A DNA stretch of 64,000 bases from Vreelandella halophila (GCF_009856365.1 NZ_WMEX01000001.1:372001-436000); one strand, 5' to 3'. Positions 30,402 to 40,801 are shown, counted from the stretch's first letter. Made by a program: numbers and translations. Notes: generated by a model from the sequence alone, not told the origin.

Positions 30402-31046
30402 ATGTCGGAACAGCTGACCATTGCCCTTTCCAAGGGCCGTATTCTGGAAGAGACACTGCCGCTGCTCGCCGGGGCGGGTATTGAGCCCGAAGAGGACCCG
30501 GAGAAAAGCCGTAAGCTGGTCTTTGAAACCACCGTGCCGGGCGTGCGGTTGCTGATCATCCGCGCCACGGATGTGCCCACCTACGTGCAGTACGGGGGAG
30601 CGGACATGGGCGTGGCCGGTAAGGATGTGCTCATGGAGCACGGCGGTGACGGCCTCTACGAGCCGCTGGATCTCGCTATTGCCAGGTGCCGCCTTATGAC
30701 CGCAGGCGTGGCCGGCCAGGCCGTGCCCGAGGGCCGTGTGCGCGTGGCCACCAAGTTCACCCGCCTGGCACGGGAGTACTACGCGGCCCAGGGCAAACAG
30801 GCGGACATCATCAAGCTCTACGGCGCCATGGAGCTGGCGCCGCTTCTGGGGTTGGCGGATGAGATCGTGGATATTGTTGATACCGGCAACACCCTGAAGG
30901 CGAACGGCCTGGAGCCGCGCGAGACCATCGCGGACATCAGTTCCCGGGTCGTGGTCAGCCGTGCCTCCATGAAGATGAAGCACGCACGGATCCAGCCGAT
31001 CCTGGATCGCATGGGCGAGGCCGTCGCCCGCAGGCAGACGCAGTGA
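30402..31046 (+). CDS. hisG: ATP phosphoribosyltransferase HisG, short form
   Basis: HisG condenses ATP and PRPP in the first step of histidine synthesis. ATG 30402 ([18 protein letters not shown]) gives 214 aa, the short form that needs the regulatory subunit HisZ, which is not in this window. [18 protein letters not shown] and the PRPP motif [17 protein letters not shown] are present. A GTG at 30375 that overlaps the murA stop is an alternative coupled start and would add nine residues. Confidence 0.95.
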   Translation: MSEQLTIALSKGRILEETLPLLAGAGIEPEEDPEKSRKLVFETTVPGVRLLIIRATDVPTYVQYGGADMGVAGKDVLMEHGGDGLYEPLDLAIARCRLMTAGVAGQAVPEGRVRVATKFTRLAREYYAAQGKQADIIKLYGAMELAPLLGLADEIVDIVDTGNTLKANGLEPRETIADISSRVVVSRASMKMKHARIQPILDRMGEAVARRQTQ

Positions 31047-31056
31047 GAGTAAAGGC

Positions 31057-32364
31057 ATGAGTGAACTGTCCATTAACCGGCTCAATACCGCTGACCCGGA
31101 CTTCGAGGTGGCGCTGCGCCGCCATACCGAGTGGGAGGAAGGCGTCGACACCAGCGTGCGCCAGACCGTGGCCGAGATCCTGAAACGGGTGCGCCAGGAA
31201 GGCGATGCCGCGGTGCTGGAATACACCGCGAAGCTGGATAAGCTCAGCGTGGCGTCCGTGAACGAACTGGAAGTGCCGCGCGAGCGCATCGACGCCGCCA
31301 TGCACGCCATCACGGATGAGCAGTTCCAGGCGCTGGAAACGGCTGCTGACCGGATCCGGCGCTACCACCGCGAGCAGCTGCCGCAGGACTGGTCCTATGA
31401 GGAAGCGGACGGTACCCGCCTTGGCCAGCGGGTACTGCCAGTGGACCGTGCCGGCCTCTATGTGCCCGGTGGTAAGGCGGCCTATCCCTCCTCGGTACTG
31501 ATGAACGCCATCCCGGCGAAGGTGGCGGGCGTCGAGGAGATTGTCATGGTGGTGCCGGCGCCGGGCGGCGAGCTGAATGACCTGGTACTGGCCGCTGCTC
31601 GGGTAGCCGGCATCGACCGCATCTACACCCTGGGTGGCGCCCAGGCGGTGGCGGCACTGGCCTACGGCACCGAAACGGTGCCGGCGGTGGACAAGATCGT
31701 GGGGCCGGGTAATATCTACGTGGCCGAGGCCAAGCGCGAGGTCTTCGGGCGCGTGGGCATCGACATGGTCGCCGGTCCCTCCGAGATCCTGGTGATCGCT
31801 GACGGCCATACGGACCCGGACTGGGTCGCCATGGACCTGTTCTCCCAAGCCGAGCACGACGAGCAGGCCCAGGCGATCCTGGTCTCGCCGGATGCGGATT
31901 ACATCGCACGGGTTGAGGCGAGTATGGCGCGCATGCTGCCGGAGATGGAGCGGGCGGAGATCATCCGCCAGTCGCTGGCCGATCGCGGCATACTGATCCA
32001 GTGCGCCTCTCTGGAAGAGGCGGCCCGGGTAAGCAACCTTGTGGCTCCTGAACACCTTGAGCTGTCGCTCGCCGATCCGGAGGCACTGCTGCCCCAGATC
32101 CGCCACGCGGGCGCCATCTTCATGGGCTCCTGGGCAGCCGAGGTGATGGGGGATTACTGCGCGGGCCCCAACCACGTACTGCCCACCAGTGGCACTGCCC
32201 GCTTTTCGTCCCCTCTGGGCGTCTATGACTTCCAGAAACGCTCCTCCGTGGTGCACTTCTCGGCGGCAGGCGCGGATCGCGCCGCCCGCTGTGCCTCCGT
32301 GCTGGCCCGGGGCGAGGGGCTGACGGCGCACGCACGCTCGGCCGAATACCGTATCCGCGACTGA
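31057..32364 (+). CDS. hisD: Histidinol dehydrogenase HisD
   Basis: HisD is a zinc enzyme that oxidises histidinol twice to histidine. [53 protein letters not shown] and the C-terminal [20 protein letters not shown] with [11 protein letters not shown] are the full set of family signatures. The 435-aa length is normal. It lies between hisG and hisC with gaps of about 10 nt. Confidence 0.98.
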   Translation: MSELSINRLNTADPDFEVALRRHTEWEEGVDTSVRQTVAEILKRVRQEGDAAVLEYTAKLDKLSVASVNELEVPRERIDAAMHAITDEQFQALETAADRIRRYHREQLPQDWSYEEADGTRLGQRVLPVDRAGLYVPGGKAAYPSSVLMNAIPAKVAGVEEIVMVVPAPGGELNDLVLAAARVAGIDRIYTLGGAQAVAALAYGTETVPAVDKIVGPGNIYVAEAKREVFGRVGIDMVAGPSEILVIADGHTDPDWVAMDLFSQAEHDEQAQAILVSPDADYIARVEASMARMLPEMERAEIIRQSLADRGILIQCASLEEAARVSNLVAPEHLELSLADPEALLPQIRHAGAIFMGSWAAEVMGDYCAGPNHVLPTSGTARFSSPLGVYDFQKRSSVVHFSAAGADRAARCASVLARGEGLTAHARSAEYRIRD

Positions 32365-32373
32365 GGAGCGACC

Positions 32374-33450
32374 ATGAGCCGGTTCTGGAACGAACGGCTG
32401 CAGCAGCTCACCCCCTATGTACCGGGTGAGCAGCCGCAGATGACCAATCTGGTCAAGCTCAATACCAACGAACATCCGTTCGGGCCCGGTGAGGCGGTCA
32501 CGCAGGCAATCCGCGAGGCCGCGGATGAGCGTCTCCGCCTGTACCCGGATCCGGACGCCACGCAGCTGCGCCAGGCCATCGCGGACTGGTTCGGTCTGGA
32601 GGTCTCACAGGTGTTCCCGGCGAACGGCTCCGATGAGGTGCTGGCGTTCATCTTCCAGGGCCTGTTCCGGTCGGGCGAGCCGGTGCTGTTCCCGGACATC
32701 AGTTACAGCTTCTACCCCGTCTACTGCGGGCTCTACGGTCTGGAGAGCCGCACCGTGGCGCTGGATGAGCAGCTGCGGATCCCGGTGGAGGCCTTCCAGC
32801 CGCCCAACGGTGGTGTGATCTTCCCGAATCCCAACGCGCCCACCGGGCGTTTCCTGGATCTGGAATCCGTCGAGCGTATTCTCGTGGCCAACCCGGACCG
32901 GGTGGTGGTAATCGACGAGGCCTATGTGGATTTCGGCGGTGAGAGCGCTGCCCGGCTGATCCCGGATCATCCCAACCTGCTGGTGACACAGACCCTGTCC
33001 AAGTCCCGCTCACTGGCCGGGCTCAGGGTAGGGTATGCACTGGGGCAGCAGCACCTGATCGAGGGGCTGGAGCGGATCAAGAACAGCTTCAATTCCTATA
33101 CCCTGGATCGGCTGGCGCAGGCCGGTGCCATTGCGGCTTTCCGGGATGAGGCGGGGTTCCGGGCCGGGCAACAGGCGGTCATCGAGCAGCGTGAACGGCT
33201 CAATGCTGGCCTGGAAGCGTTGGGTTTCGAGGTGGTGCCCTCCAGAGCGAATTTCGTTTTCTGCCGCCATCCGGCGGTCAGTGGCGCTGAGCTGGCGGCG
33301 CAGTTGCGTGAGCGTCACATCATTGTGCGCCACTTTGATAAACCACGGATCGAGCAGTATCTGCGGATTACCATCGGTACGGGCGATGAGATGACGGCGC
33401 TGCTGACCGCCCTTGATGACATTCTCAACAGTGGCGAGGTGACGGCATGA
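32374..33450 (+). CDS. hisC: Histidinol-phosphate aminotransferase HisC
   Basis: HisC is a PLP enzyme making histidinol phosphate from imidazole acetol phosphate. The N-terminal [17 protein letters not shown], the Asn in [30 protein letters not shown] and the PLP lysine in [18 protein letters not shown] are in place. Length is 358 aa. Its stop overlaps the next gene by 4 nt. Confidence 0.97.
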   Translation: MSRFWNERLQQLTPYVPGEQPQMTNLVKLNTNEHPFGPGEAVTQAIREAADERLRLYPDPDATQLRQAIADWFGLEVSQVFPANGSDEVLAFIFQGLFRSGEPVLFPDISYSFYPVYCGLYGLESRTVALDEQLRIPVEAFQPPNGGVIFPNPNAPTGRFLDLESVERILVANPDRVVVIDEAYVDFGGESAARLIPDHPNLLVTQTLSKSRSLAGLRVGYALGQQHLIEGLERIKNSFNSYTLDRLAQAGAIAAFRDEAGFRAGQQAVIEQRERLNAGLEALGFEVVPSRANFVFCRHPAVSGAELAAQLRERHIIVRHFDKPRIEQYLRITIGTGDEMTALLTALDDILNSGEVTA

Positions 33451-34208
33451 GCGCACCACGGCGGGATGAACTTGTCGCGACCATGGACCAGTGGCTGCGT
33501 CCGGAGCTGTTCCGGGACTACTGCCCCAATGGCCTCCAGGTGGAAGGGCGTGACCGCGTGCGTACGGTCATCTCCGGAGTAACCGCCAGCCAGCGCTTCC
33601 TGGAGCAGGCGATTGAGGCTGGCGCCGACATGGTGCTGGTGCATCACGGCTATTTCTGGAAGGGCGAGGATCCGTGCATCCGGGGTATGAAGCAGCGGCG
33701 GATCGAGCATCTTCTCAGCAACAACGTTTCGCTGGTCGCCTATCACCTGCCGCTGGATGCGCACCGGACCATGGGCAACAACGCTTGCCTGGCGCGCACA
33801 CTGGGCGCTTCCGATGGCGCGCCGGTTTCGGACGACCCCTGCGAGCTGATGTGGGCGGGAAATCTGGATGAACCGATGACACCGCAGGCGCTGGCTTCAC
33901 GGCTGGAGTCGCGCCTTGAGCGGGCGCCGCTGCCTGTTGAAGGCGGCCCGGAGCTGATCCGGCGGATGGCCTGGTGCAGTGGCGGTGCCCAGGGCATGAT
34001 TGACCGGGCTGCCGCTCTCGGGGCGGATGCCTATCTTTCCGGCGAGATCTCGGAGCCGACGGTCCACAGCGCTCGGGAGCAGGGGCTTCACTACTTTGCG
34101 GCGGGGCACCACGCCACGGAGCGGGACGGAGTGCAGGCACTGGGTGCGGCACTCGCCGAGGCTCACGGTATTGAGCACCGCTTCATCGAGGACCCGAGTC
34201 CGGCGTAG
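33447..34208 (+). CDS. Nif3-like dinuclear metal centre protein (YbgI family)
   Basis: This 253-aa protein has the conserved metal-binding stretches of the NIF3/YbgI family: [43 protein letters not shown] and the C-terminal [16 protein letters not shown]. Some members act as GTP cyclohydrolase-like or GGCT-related enzymes, but the E. coli function is not settled and none is claimed. It overlaps hisC by 4 nt. Confidence 0.92.
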   Translation: MSAPRRDELVATMDQWLRPELFRDYCPNGLQVEGRDRVRTVISGVTASQRFLEQAIEAGADMVLVHHGYFWKGEDPCIRGMKQRRIEHLLSNNVSLVAYHLPLDAHRTMGNNACLARTLGASDGAPVSDDPCELMWAGNLDEPMTPQALASRLESRLERAPLPVEGGPELIRRMAWCSGGAQGMIDRAAALGADAYLSGEISEPTVHSAREQGLHYFAAGHHATERDGVQALGAALAEAHGIEHRFIEDPSPA

Positions 34209-34214
34209 CCGGGC

Positions 34215-34682
34215 TCAGGTGGCTGAGCTGCGGCTGCCGTTTTCCGACGCTTCTTTCTTAAGGCCGAAATCCTCAGAGAGCATGCCGTTGTCGTTGCGCG
34301 TGTTGCGCGGGGCATAATCCCGCGGAGGCTCCACGCCGCCCTCATCGTCAGTGGGGCCCTTGTAGCTCAGCTGGTGGTCACGCTGGACCTGCTCCAGCTC
34401 TTCGCGGGCATCGGTTTCTGTGCACAGGCGTGAAGCCCCCTTGGCAAGGTGCTCATGCACTTCCCGATAGGAATCATTGAGCCGCCGGAAGAGTTCCGCC
34501 GTCTCCATGAAGTGTTCATTCACCTGCGCCTGATAGCGGGTGTGCTCGTTCTGAAGCGCGTCGAGCTGCTGGGCGAGCCGGCGTTGGCGCACATTGCGTC
34601 CGCCTGTTGAGCGTGCAATAACCCAGCCCAGAGCGAGGCCGATCACCAATGCCGCAATACCGACAGCGAGCATGGACTCCAT
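34215..34682 (-). CDS. zapG: ZapG/YhcB (DUF1043) inner-membrane protein
   Basis: A 155-aa protein with one N-terminal membrane segment (AVGIAALVIGLALGWVIARS) followed by a long charged coiled coil (QRRLAQQLDALQNEHTRYQA) containing MKxHF-like VNEHFMETAELFRRL, the DUF1043 mark. In E. coli YhcB/ZapG links cell division and envelope growth. ATG 34682 starts directly at the membrane helix. It is divergent from zapE across a 165-nt gap. Confidence 0.9.
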   Translation of the reverse strand: MESMLAVGIAALVIGLALGWVIARSTGGRNVRQRRLAQQLDALQNEHTRYQAQVNEHFMETAELFRRLNDSYREVHEHLAKGASRLCTETDAREELEQVQRDHQLSYKGPTDDEGGVEPPRDYAPRNTRNDNGMLSEDFGLKKEASENGSRSSAT

Positions 34683-34847
34683 AGTACGATCCTTCTGTTG
34701 CCTGGAAGGCGCTGGTCTGTGACCAGCCGTAACGCGATCATGGTATGACAAAGCGCGCCCCGGCAACAGTCCCGACCATAGTGGGATTTTGAGGGCGGCG
34801 CAAAAATCCGGATAATGCCCTCCTCAAATGGCAGTCGTGAGGCACGC

Positions 34848-35972
34848 ATGAGCGCCAGTGACGCAACACCATCCGCGGGGCCGCTGGCCCGCTACCGCGA
34901 GGATCAGGATCACGCCGGCTTCCAGCGCGACAGCGCCCAGGAGACCGCTATCCAGAACCTCCAGTCCCTGTATGAGAAGCTTGTGGCCGCCGAGGCTGGG
35001 CGTAACCGGGCTGGCAAACGGCTGATGCGCAAGCTCCGGCGTGGGCGTGAGGAACCGGTCACCGGGCTGTATTTCTGGGGTGGGGTTGGTCGCGGCAAGA
35101 CCTACATGATGGACCTTTTCTACGACTCATTGCCGTTCGAACGCAAACTGCGGGTCCACTTCCACCGCTTCATGCAGCGGGTCCACCGGGAACTGGCGGA
35201 GCTGGAGGGTTACAGCGATCCGCTGGACACCATCGCCGAACGGTTCGCGGCCGAGTGCCGGGTCATCTGTTTTGATGAGTTCTTCGTCTCCGAAATCGGA
35301 GACGCCATGATTCTGGCGAACCTGCTCGATGGGCTCTTCCACCGGGGCGTGACCCTGGTCTGCACCTCCAACATTGAGCCGGACGGCCTGTACTGGAACG
35401 GCCTCCAGCGCGCCCGCTTCCTACCGGCCATTGACCTGCTCAACCGCTACACGAAGGTGTTGAACATCGACGGTGGGGTGGACTATCGGCTGCGGACCCT
35501 GGAGCAGGCCCAGCTGTTCCACACCCCGCTGGGGCCGGAGGCGGAAGAGAGCCTGCTCAAGAGCTATGAAGAGCTGGCGCTGACCGGTGGTGACCAGGGG
35601 CAGGATCTGGAGATCAACGGGCGTCTGATCCATGCGCGGCGCCATGCCGATGACGTGGTCTGGTTCGACTTTCAGGAGCTCTGTGACGGGCCCCGAAGCC
35701 AGAACGACTACATCGAGCTGGCCCGGGAGTTCCACGCCGTCGTTCTCTCGAACGTACCGGTGATGGGCGCGGACTCGGACGACCGCGCCCGTCGCTTCAT
35801 CAACCTTGTGGATGAGTTCTACGACCGCTGCGTCAAGCTGATCATCTCCGCCGAAGCGCCGATCCCGGATCTCTACACCGGGAGCAACCTGGCGTTCGAG
35901 TTCGAGCGCACTGAATCACGTCTGCTGGAGATGCAGTCCCACGATTACCTGGAACTGCCCCACAAAGCCTGA
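34848..35972 (+). CDS. zapE: Cell division protein ZapE, AFG1-like ATPase
   Basis: ZapE is a peripheral ATPase that interacts with FtsZ at late constriction. Walker A GGVGRGKT lies at residues 78-85 (GLYFWGGVGRGKTYMMDLFY), Walker B is VICFDEFFVSEIGDAM, and sensor motifs follow (VTLVCTSNIEPDGLYW). ATG 34848 is preferred since a TGAGG element is close upstream; an ATG at 34815 would add 11 residues. The 374-aa length fits E. coli ZapE (375 aa). Confidence 0.95.
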   Translation: MSASDATPSAGPLARYREDQDHAGFQRDSAQETAIQNLQSLYEKLVAAEAGRNRAGKRLMRKLRRGREEPVTGLYFWGGVGRGKTYMMDLFYDSLPFERKLRVHFHRFMQRVHRELAELEGYSDPLDTIAERFAAECRVICFDEFFVSEIGDAMILANLLDGLFHRGVTLVCTSNIEPDGLYWNGLQRARFLPAIDLLNRYTKVLNIDGGVDYRLRTLEQAQLFHTPLGPEAEESLLKSYEELALTGGDQGQDLEINGRLIHARRHADDVVWFDFQELCDGPRSQNDYIELAREFHAVVLSNVPVMGADSDDRARRFINLVDEFYDRCVKLIISAEAPIPDLYTGSNLAFEFERTESRLLEMQSHDYLELPHKA

Positions 35973-35977
35973 CACGC

Positions 35978-37168
35978 TCAGTCGCACAGCTCGATGGCCA
36001 CGGCCGTGGCCTCGCCGCCACCGATGCACAGTGAGGCTATGCCCCTTCGACCGCCGGTGCGCCTCAGCGCGTGGATCAGGGATACGATCAGACGCGAGCC
36101 GGTGGACCCGATGGGGTGACCCTGGGCGCAGGCGCCGCCGTGGATGTTCACCTTCTCCGGGGCCAGCCCCAGATCATCCATCGCGATCATGGACACCACC
36201 GCAAATGCCTCATTGATCTCGTAGAGGTCCACATCCTGGGTTGACCAGCCGGTGCGCTCCAGAAGGCGCTGGATCGCACCCACCGGCGCCAGAGTGAATT
36301 CGGAGGGGTGGCGGGAGAAGGTGGCATGCCCGAGGATGCGCGCCAGCGGCTGCGAGCCATGGCGCTCCATGGCCGCTTCGCTCATCAGCATGAGCGCTGA
36401 GGCACCGTCCGAGATGGAGGAGGCGTTGGCCGCGGTAATGGTGCCGTCCTTCGCAAAGGCCGGGCGCATGGAGGGGATCCGGTCAATATTGGCCTGGCCG
36501 GGCTGCTCGTCGTTACTGACGGTCGTTTCATTGCCCTTGCGGTCGGTCTGGGTGATCGGAACCATCTCAGCGTCCAGCCAGCCATTGTCGATGGCGGCGT
36601 TGGCCCGCTCCAGAGAGCGGATCGCGAAGGCGTCCATGGCCTCCCGGGAATAGCCCAGCCGATCCGCCGTCTCCTGGGCGAACTCACCCATGAGGCGATC
36701 GGTCTCCGCATCCTGCAGTCCGTCCATGAACATATGGTCCTGAGGGGACTGGCCGGGGCCCATGCGGTAACCCCGGCGGGCGTCGGTCAGAAGGTAGGGT
36801 GCATTGGACATGCTCTCCATGCCACCGGTCAGAACCACCTCCGCACTGCCGGCCCGGATCAGGTCATGCCCGAACATGGTGGCCTTCATGCCGGAGCCGC
36901 AGAGCTTGTTGACGGTCGTGGCCCCGGCGCTGTCCGGCAGGCCGCCGTCCCTCGCTGCCTGGCGAGCTGGGCCCTGACCAGTGCCTGCAGGCAACACATT
37001 GCCCATCACCACTTCCTCGACAGCATCTGCGCTGAGCCCCGAGTCCGCGAGGACGGCACGAACGGCTTCGGCGCCCAGGGCAGGACTGCTGAGAGGGGAG
37101 AGTGCCCCAAGGAAGCCGCCCATCGGGGTGCGGCGGGCGGCGGTGATGTAGATGGAAGGGTCGTGCAT
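35978..37168 (-). CDS. Acetyl-CoA acetyltransferase (thiolase family)
   Basis: A 396-aa thiolase with the acyl-binding Cys in TTVNKLCGSGMKATMFGHDL (about residue 90), the catalytic His in VNIHGGACAQGHPIGSTGSR and the second Cys in SLCIGGGEATAVAIE. The size and motifs match biosynthetic or degradative acetoacetyl-CoA thiolases (AtoB/PhaA type), so it could serve fatty-acid or ketone metabolism; the choice cannot be made from sequence. It is convergent with zapE (5-nt gap) and divergent from the DUF1302 gene. Confidence 0.92.
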   Translation of the reverse strand: MHDPSIYITAARRTPMGGFLGALSPLSSPALGAEAVRAVLADSGLSADAVEEVVMGNVLPAGTGQGPARQAARDGGLPDSAGATTVNKLCGSGMKATMFGHDLIRAGSAEVVLTGGMESMSNAPYLLTDARRGYRMGPGQSPQDHMFMDGLQDAETDRLMGEFAQETADRLGYSREAMDAFAIRSLERANAAIDNGWLDAEMVPITQTDRKGNETTVSNDEQPGQANIDRIPSMRPAFAKDGTITAANASSISDGASALMLMSEAAMERHGSQPLARILGHATFSRHPSEFTLAPVGAIQRLLERTGWSTQDVDLYEINEAFAVVSMIAMDDLGLAPEKVNIHGGACAQGHPIGSTGSRLIVSLIHALRRTGGRRGIASLCIGGGEATAVAIELCD

Positions 37169-37232
37169 AAAATTGCCTCTTGGATCAGTCTGCGCGTGTG
37201 ATTTATTGCAATTCCGTGAAGCACTCCACGAA

Positions 37233-37278
37233 ACACAAAATCAGCCACCGGAAAGTTGGTGGAACTGTGATTTTGTGT
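37233..37278 (+). promoter_or_regulatory. Nested inverted repeat overlapping a putative promoter upstream of the DUF1302 gene
   Basis: Arms at 37233-37243 (ACACAAAATCA) and 37268-37278 (TGATTTTGTGT) are perfect 11-bp inverted repeats; inside them CCACC (37245-37249) and GGTGG (37258-37262) form a second pair. A possible promoter overlaps it: TTGGTG at 37256-37261 and TATATT at 37280-37285, 18 nt apart. There is no T-tract, so an operator, or a leader hairpin for the opposite strand, fits better than a terminator. Confidence 0.6.
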
Positions 37279-37350
37279 CTATATTGCATGTGAACTTGTG
37301 GTAATTCCATTACCCGGGTAGCGATTCAGTGATAACGGAGAAGCGTTTCA

Positions 37351-39291
37351 ATGACAAAAAGAACACAACAGTGGCAGAAGCGAGCTCGCCTTCCCCTCGC
37401 CGTCGCCATCGCGGCGGGTATGTCGGCTCCGGCGGGTGCCTTTACGTTTAACTACGGTGAAGTGGAAGGGGCGTTTGACACCAGTCTGACGGCTGCGGCC
37501 GGCTGGCGGGTTGAGAGCCAGAACAAAGACCTGATTGGTCAGGGAAACCTGGGGATTCCAGCAGGCTCCACGACTGGGGCGTCTACTACAAACTACGACG
37601 ACGGCAACCAGAACTTCGAGTCCGGAGATACCTACTCGGAGCGGGTCAGTGGCACGAGTGAGCTCTACATGAACTACGCGCCGCGTGGGGAGTATCTGTC
37701 CAGTGTCGGGACCTTTGTGCGCGGCAGGTACTGGTACGATTTCAAGACCAAGGATGATGACTTCGAGTATCCGCTCAGTGAAGGCGGTAAGGACGATGCT
37801 TCGGGCGGTGAGTTTCTGGACGCCTATGTATGGACGGACTGGAATGTCGGCGAAGTGCCCGTCACGGTTCGTTACGGGAACCAGGTCATCAACTGGGGTG
37901 AGAGTACCTTCATTCAGGGCGGTATCAACGCCACCAACCCGATCAACGTCAGTGCTATCCGGGCGCCGGGGGCTGAAATCCGGGACGCGTTACTGCCGGT
38001 TGAGGCGCTCTACACGTCGATTGGTCTGACACAGAATATAACTGTCGAGGCCTATGCGCAGTTCGACTGGGATGAGACGCGTCTTGAGGATTGCGGGACC
38101 TTCTTTTCAACAAATGACTTCACTGCGAATGATTGTGGGCCGATTTATCCAAGTGGAGCTGTCTCTCAGAAGAATTTCCCCGATAGTGGGCCTCAAGTGA
38201 TCAATCGTATTGCTAACAATGAGCCTGATGGTGATGACCAGTTTGGTGTTGCCTTGCGGTGGTATTCACCAGAGTTAGGCAATACCGAATTTGGCCTTTA
38301 TCACGTACGTTATGACAGTCGGTTGCCCTACATAAGCGGCAAGCTTAGAACTCAGCAGGAGATACAGGCTGGCAGTATTCTGCCCGACTATTACGCTGAT
38401 TACCCAGAAGATATCAAGCTCTTTGGAATCAGTATGAACACAAACGTCCCAGGTGGTTGGTCGATCGGTGCTGAGTACAGCTTCCGAGAGAATATGCCTC
38501 TTCAATGGAATGCGTTTGATCTACTTAATGGTGGCATAACGCCTGCGGTACAGGGGCAGCTTGCTCAGCAAGCTCAGACGTTCGCAGCTAATGGTCAGAA
38601 TGCCCTCGCTGCTGAGTATCAGCAAGCGGCTCAGGATGCGGCAAAAGTTTCGAAGCTTTACGAGCAACGCCTCCAGGAAGCGGGAGGGCAGGCACCTCTG
38701 GGTGAAACCATTCGTGGCCATGACCGGCACAAGGTGTCCCAAGCTCAAGCGACATTCATCAAGTTCTTTGATCGTGTTCTTGGGGCGAGTCGGCTTAGTT
38801 TCGTCGGTGAGGTGGGCATGACGTATGTTCACGATCTTCCCTCGAAGTCTGAAGCGCGATATGGGCGTTCCGGCATCTATGGAGTTAGCGATTATGAAGA
38901 GGGGGCGTTTGCTTGTGATAGTCCGACCATAGATGTGACTGGTTCGCCTGAAAATAGTTTCTATAACATCAACCCCAGTAACTGCACTAACGATGGTTTC
39001 GTGAGTGACTTCTCCTGGGGCTATCGCATGCGCGGCACGCTGACCTACAACAACGCCTTCATGGGCGCGACGCTCAAGCCGTCGCTTTCCTGGTCGCACG
39101 ATGTGAACGGCTATGCGCCAGCACCGGGCGGGGCCTTCAACGAGGGCAATAAGGCGGTTGGTCTGGGTCTGGCGGCCGAGTACCGCAACAACTACGAAGC
39201 GGCGATCAACTACACCAACTACTTTGGTGGTGATTACAACACCCGTGAGGACCGGGACAACATCACGGCCAGCGTGACGTATTCGTTCTGA
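37351..39291 (+). CDS. DUF1302 family outer-membrane protein
   Basis: This 646-aa protein has a signal peptide (PLAVAIAAGMSAPAGAFTFN) and the DUF1302 pattern: GEVEGAFDTSLTAAAGWR near the N-terminus, VRYGNQVINWGESTFIQGG with AIRAPGAEIRDALLPVEALY, and a barrel-like C-terminus ending in ITASVTYSF, with a terminal Phe typical of outer-membrane barrels. DUF1302/DUF1329 pairs are common in Pseudomonas and Marinobacter relatives, often near lipid or hydrocarbon genes, but no function is established here. The middle of the gene (about 38060-39000) is clearly more AT-rich than both ends, suggesting segmental replacement. Confidence 0.88.
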   Translation: MTKRTQQWQKRARLPLAVAIAAGMSAPAGAFTFNYGEVEGAFDTSLTAAAGWRVESQNKDLIGQGNLGIPAGSTTGASTTNYDDGNQNFESGDTYSERVSGTSELYMNYAPRGEYLSSVGTFVRGRYWYDFKTKDDDFEYPLSEGGKDDASGGEFLDAYVWTDWNVGEVPVTVRYGNQVINWGESTFIQGGINATNPINVSAIRAPGAEIRDALLPVEALYTSIGLTQNITVEAYAQFDWDETRLEDCGTFFSTNDFTANDCGPIYPSGAVSQKNFPDSGPQVINRIANNEPDGDDQFGVALRWYSPELGNTEFGLYHVRYDSRLPYISGKLRTQQEIQAGSILPDYYADYPEDIKLFGISMNTNVPGGWSIGAEYSFRENMPLQWNAFDLLNGGITPAVQGQLAQQAQTFAANGQNALAAEYQQAAQDAAKVSKLYEQRLQEAGGQAPLGETIRGHDRHKVSQAQATFIKFFDRVLGASRLSFVGEVGMTYVHDLPSKSEARYGRSGIYGVSDYEEGAFACDSPTIDVTGSPENSFYNINPSNCTNDGFVSDFSWGYRMRGTLTYNNAFMGATLKPSLSWSHDVNGYAPAPGGAFNEGNKAVGLGLAAEYRNNYEAAINYTNYFGGDYNTREDRDNITASVTYSF

Positions 39292-39352
39292 TCCGTGAGA
39301 GTGTGTGAAGAAATAAAGCTGTACCACCAACGTCTAGCGAGGTAGACGAGCG

Positions 39353-40711
39353 ATGAATTTTCGAAAGAACGTACTGACAGGGAGCATTGTCTCCCTGGCG
39401 CTGGCAGCCGCACCGGCTCTGGGCGCGGTCTCCGAGGAGGAGGCCGCGAAGCTGGGCAACGAGCTTACGCCCATCGGTGCCAAGAAAGCTGGCAATGGCG
39501 ATGAGATCCCGGCTTGGGATGGCGGGCTGACGACGCCGCCGGACAACTTTGAGGGGAACCATTACCTGGATCCCTTCCCGGAGGACGAGCCGCTGTTCGT
39601 GATCGACCAGAGCAATGTGGACGAGTACAAGGATCGTCTGACACCGGGGCAGGTGAAGATGATCAACGAGTACGAAGACTACAAGATGCCGGTCTATAAG
39701 ACCCGCCGGACGGCGGCTCTGCCCGAACGCATCTATGAGAAGGCGAAGAAAAACGCCACCAACACCACCCTGGTTGAGGGCGGTAACGGTCTGGAGAACT
39801 TCGATACCGCTGTGCCTTTCCCGATTCCGGAGAATGGTCTTCAGGTGATCTGGAACCATACAACCCGGTATCGGGGTGGGGCCGTAAAGCGGAATGTCCA
39901 CCAGGCGGTACCCCAGGAAAATGGGGCCTTTACGCCGATTCATTTTGATGAGGAATTCGCCTGGAGAACATCGCTTCAGGACTATGACCCGAGCGAAGAT
40001 TCCAACGTCCTGTTCTACTTCAAGCAGGCGATCCGCTCACCTTCACGCCTGGCCGGGAACGTGCTGCTTGTGCACGAGACCATCAACCAGGTGAAGGAGC
40101 CGCGCCGGGCCTGGGTGTACAACGCGGGTCAACGCCGGGTGCGCCGCGCACCACAGGTGGCCTATGACGGGCCGGGTACAGCTTCGGATGGCCAGCGTAC
40201 CTCGGACAACCTCGACATGTTCAATGGCGCACCGGACCGGTACAACTGGGAGCTGAAAGGGAAGAAGGAGATGTACATTCCCTATAACGGCTACCGGCTG
40301 GACGACCCGTCCCTGAGCTATGATGAGCTGCTTGAGGCAGGCCACATCAACCAGGATCACGCTCGCTATGAGCTGCATCGGGTATGGCATGTGACTGCTA
40401 CCCTCAAGGACGACGAGCGCCACATCTACGCCAAGCGTGATTTCTATATCGATGAGGACACCTGGGGCGCAGCAGTCGTTGACCATTACGACGGCCGTGG
40501 CGAACTCTGGCGTGTGGCTGAAGGGCATGCCATGCAGTACTACGATCAGAAAGTGCCGTGGTACGCCTTTGAGACACTGTATGACACGCTCAACGGCCGC
40601 TATCTGGTGCTGGGTCTGACCAATGAGATGGAAGATCCCTATACCTTCGGCATTGAGCGTCAGCTCCGGGATTACACGCCAAGCGCTCTGCGCCGTGCTG
40701 GGCGCCGTTGA
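39353..40711 (+). CDS. DUF1329 family periplasmic protein
   Basis: A 452-aa protein with a signal peptide (GSIVSLALAAAPALGAVSEE) and the DUF1329 signatures AAKLGNELTPIGAKKAGNGD with EIPAWDGG, QAIRSPSRLAGNVLLVHETI, AWVYNAGQRRVRRAPQVAYD and YELHRVWHVTATLKDDERH. Members have a LolA/LolB-like fold and are thought to act with DUF1302 outer-membrane proteins in moving hydrophobic material; that is family inference. It lies 61 nt after the DUF1302 gene and ends before a strong terminator. Confidence 0.92.
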   Translation: MNFRKNVLTGSIVSLALAAAPALGAVSEEEAAKLGNELTPIGAKKAGNGDEIPAWDGGLTTPPDNFEGNHYLDPFPEDEPLFVIDQSNVDEYKDRLTPGQVKMINEYEDYKMPVYKTRRTAALPERIYEKAKKNATNTTLVEGGNGLENFDTAVPFPIPENGLQVIWNHTTRYRGGAVKRNVHQAVPQENGAFTPIHFDEEFAWRTSLQDYDPSEDSNVLFYFKQAIRSPSRLAGNVLLVHETINQVKEPRRAWVYNAGQRRVRRAPQVAYDGPGTASDGQRTSDNLDMFNGAPDRYNWELKGKKEMYIPYNGYRLDDPSLSYDELLEAGHINQDHARYELHRVWHVTATLKDDERHIYAKRDFYIDEDTWGAAVVDHYDGRGELWRVAEGHAMQYYDQKVPWYAFETLYDTLNGRYLVLGLTNEMEDPYTFGIERQLRDYTPSALRRAGRR

Positions 40712-40748
40712 TCCCCTGCCGGCCCCATGGGGTCGGCACTGAAAACAG

Positions 40749-40775
40749 AAAAGCCCCGCTCCGGCGGGGCTTTTT
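40749..40775. terminator. Bidirectional rho-independent terminator
   Basis: The stem GCCCCGC (40753-40759) pairs with GCGGGGC (40764-40770) around TCCG, flanked by AAAA on the left and TTTTT on the right. It can therefore stop both the DUF1302-DUF1329 transcript (plus) and the convergent yihG-like transcript (minus). Confidence 0.93.
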
Positions 40776-40801
40776 CGTATGGGAGTTCTGGATGAGTGGC
40801 G

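Noticed and set aside
38521-39330. 269-codon minus-strand open frame inside the DUF1302 gene
   Set aside because: No recognisable motif, no Shine-Dalgarno, and the DUF1302 frame is continuous through the AT-rich segment.
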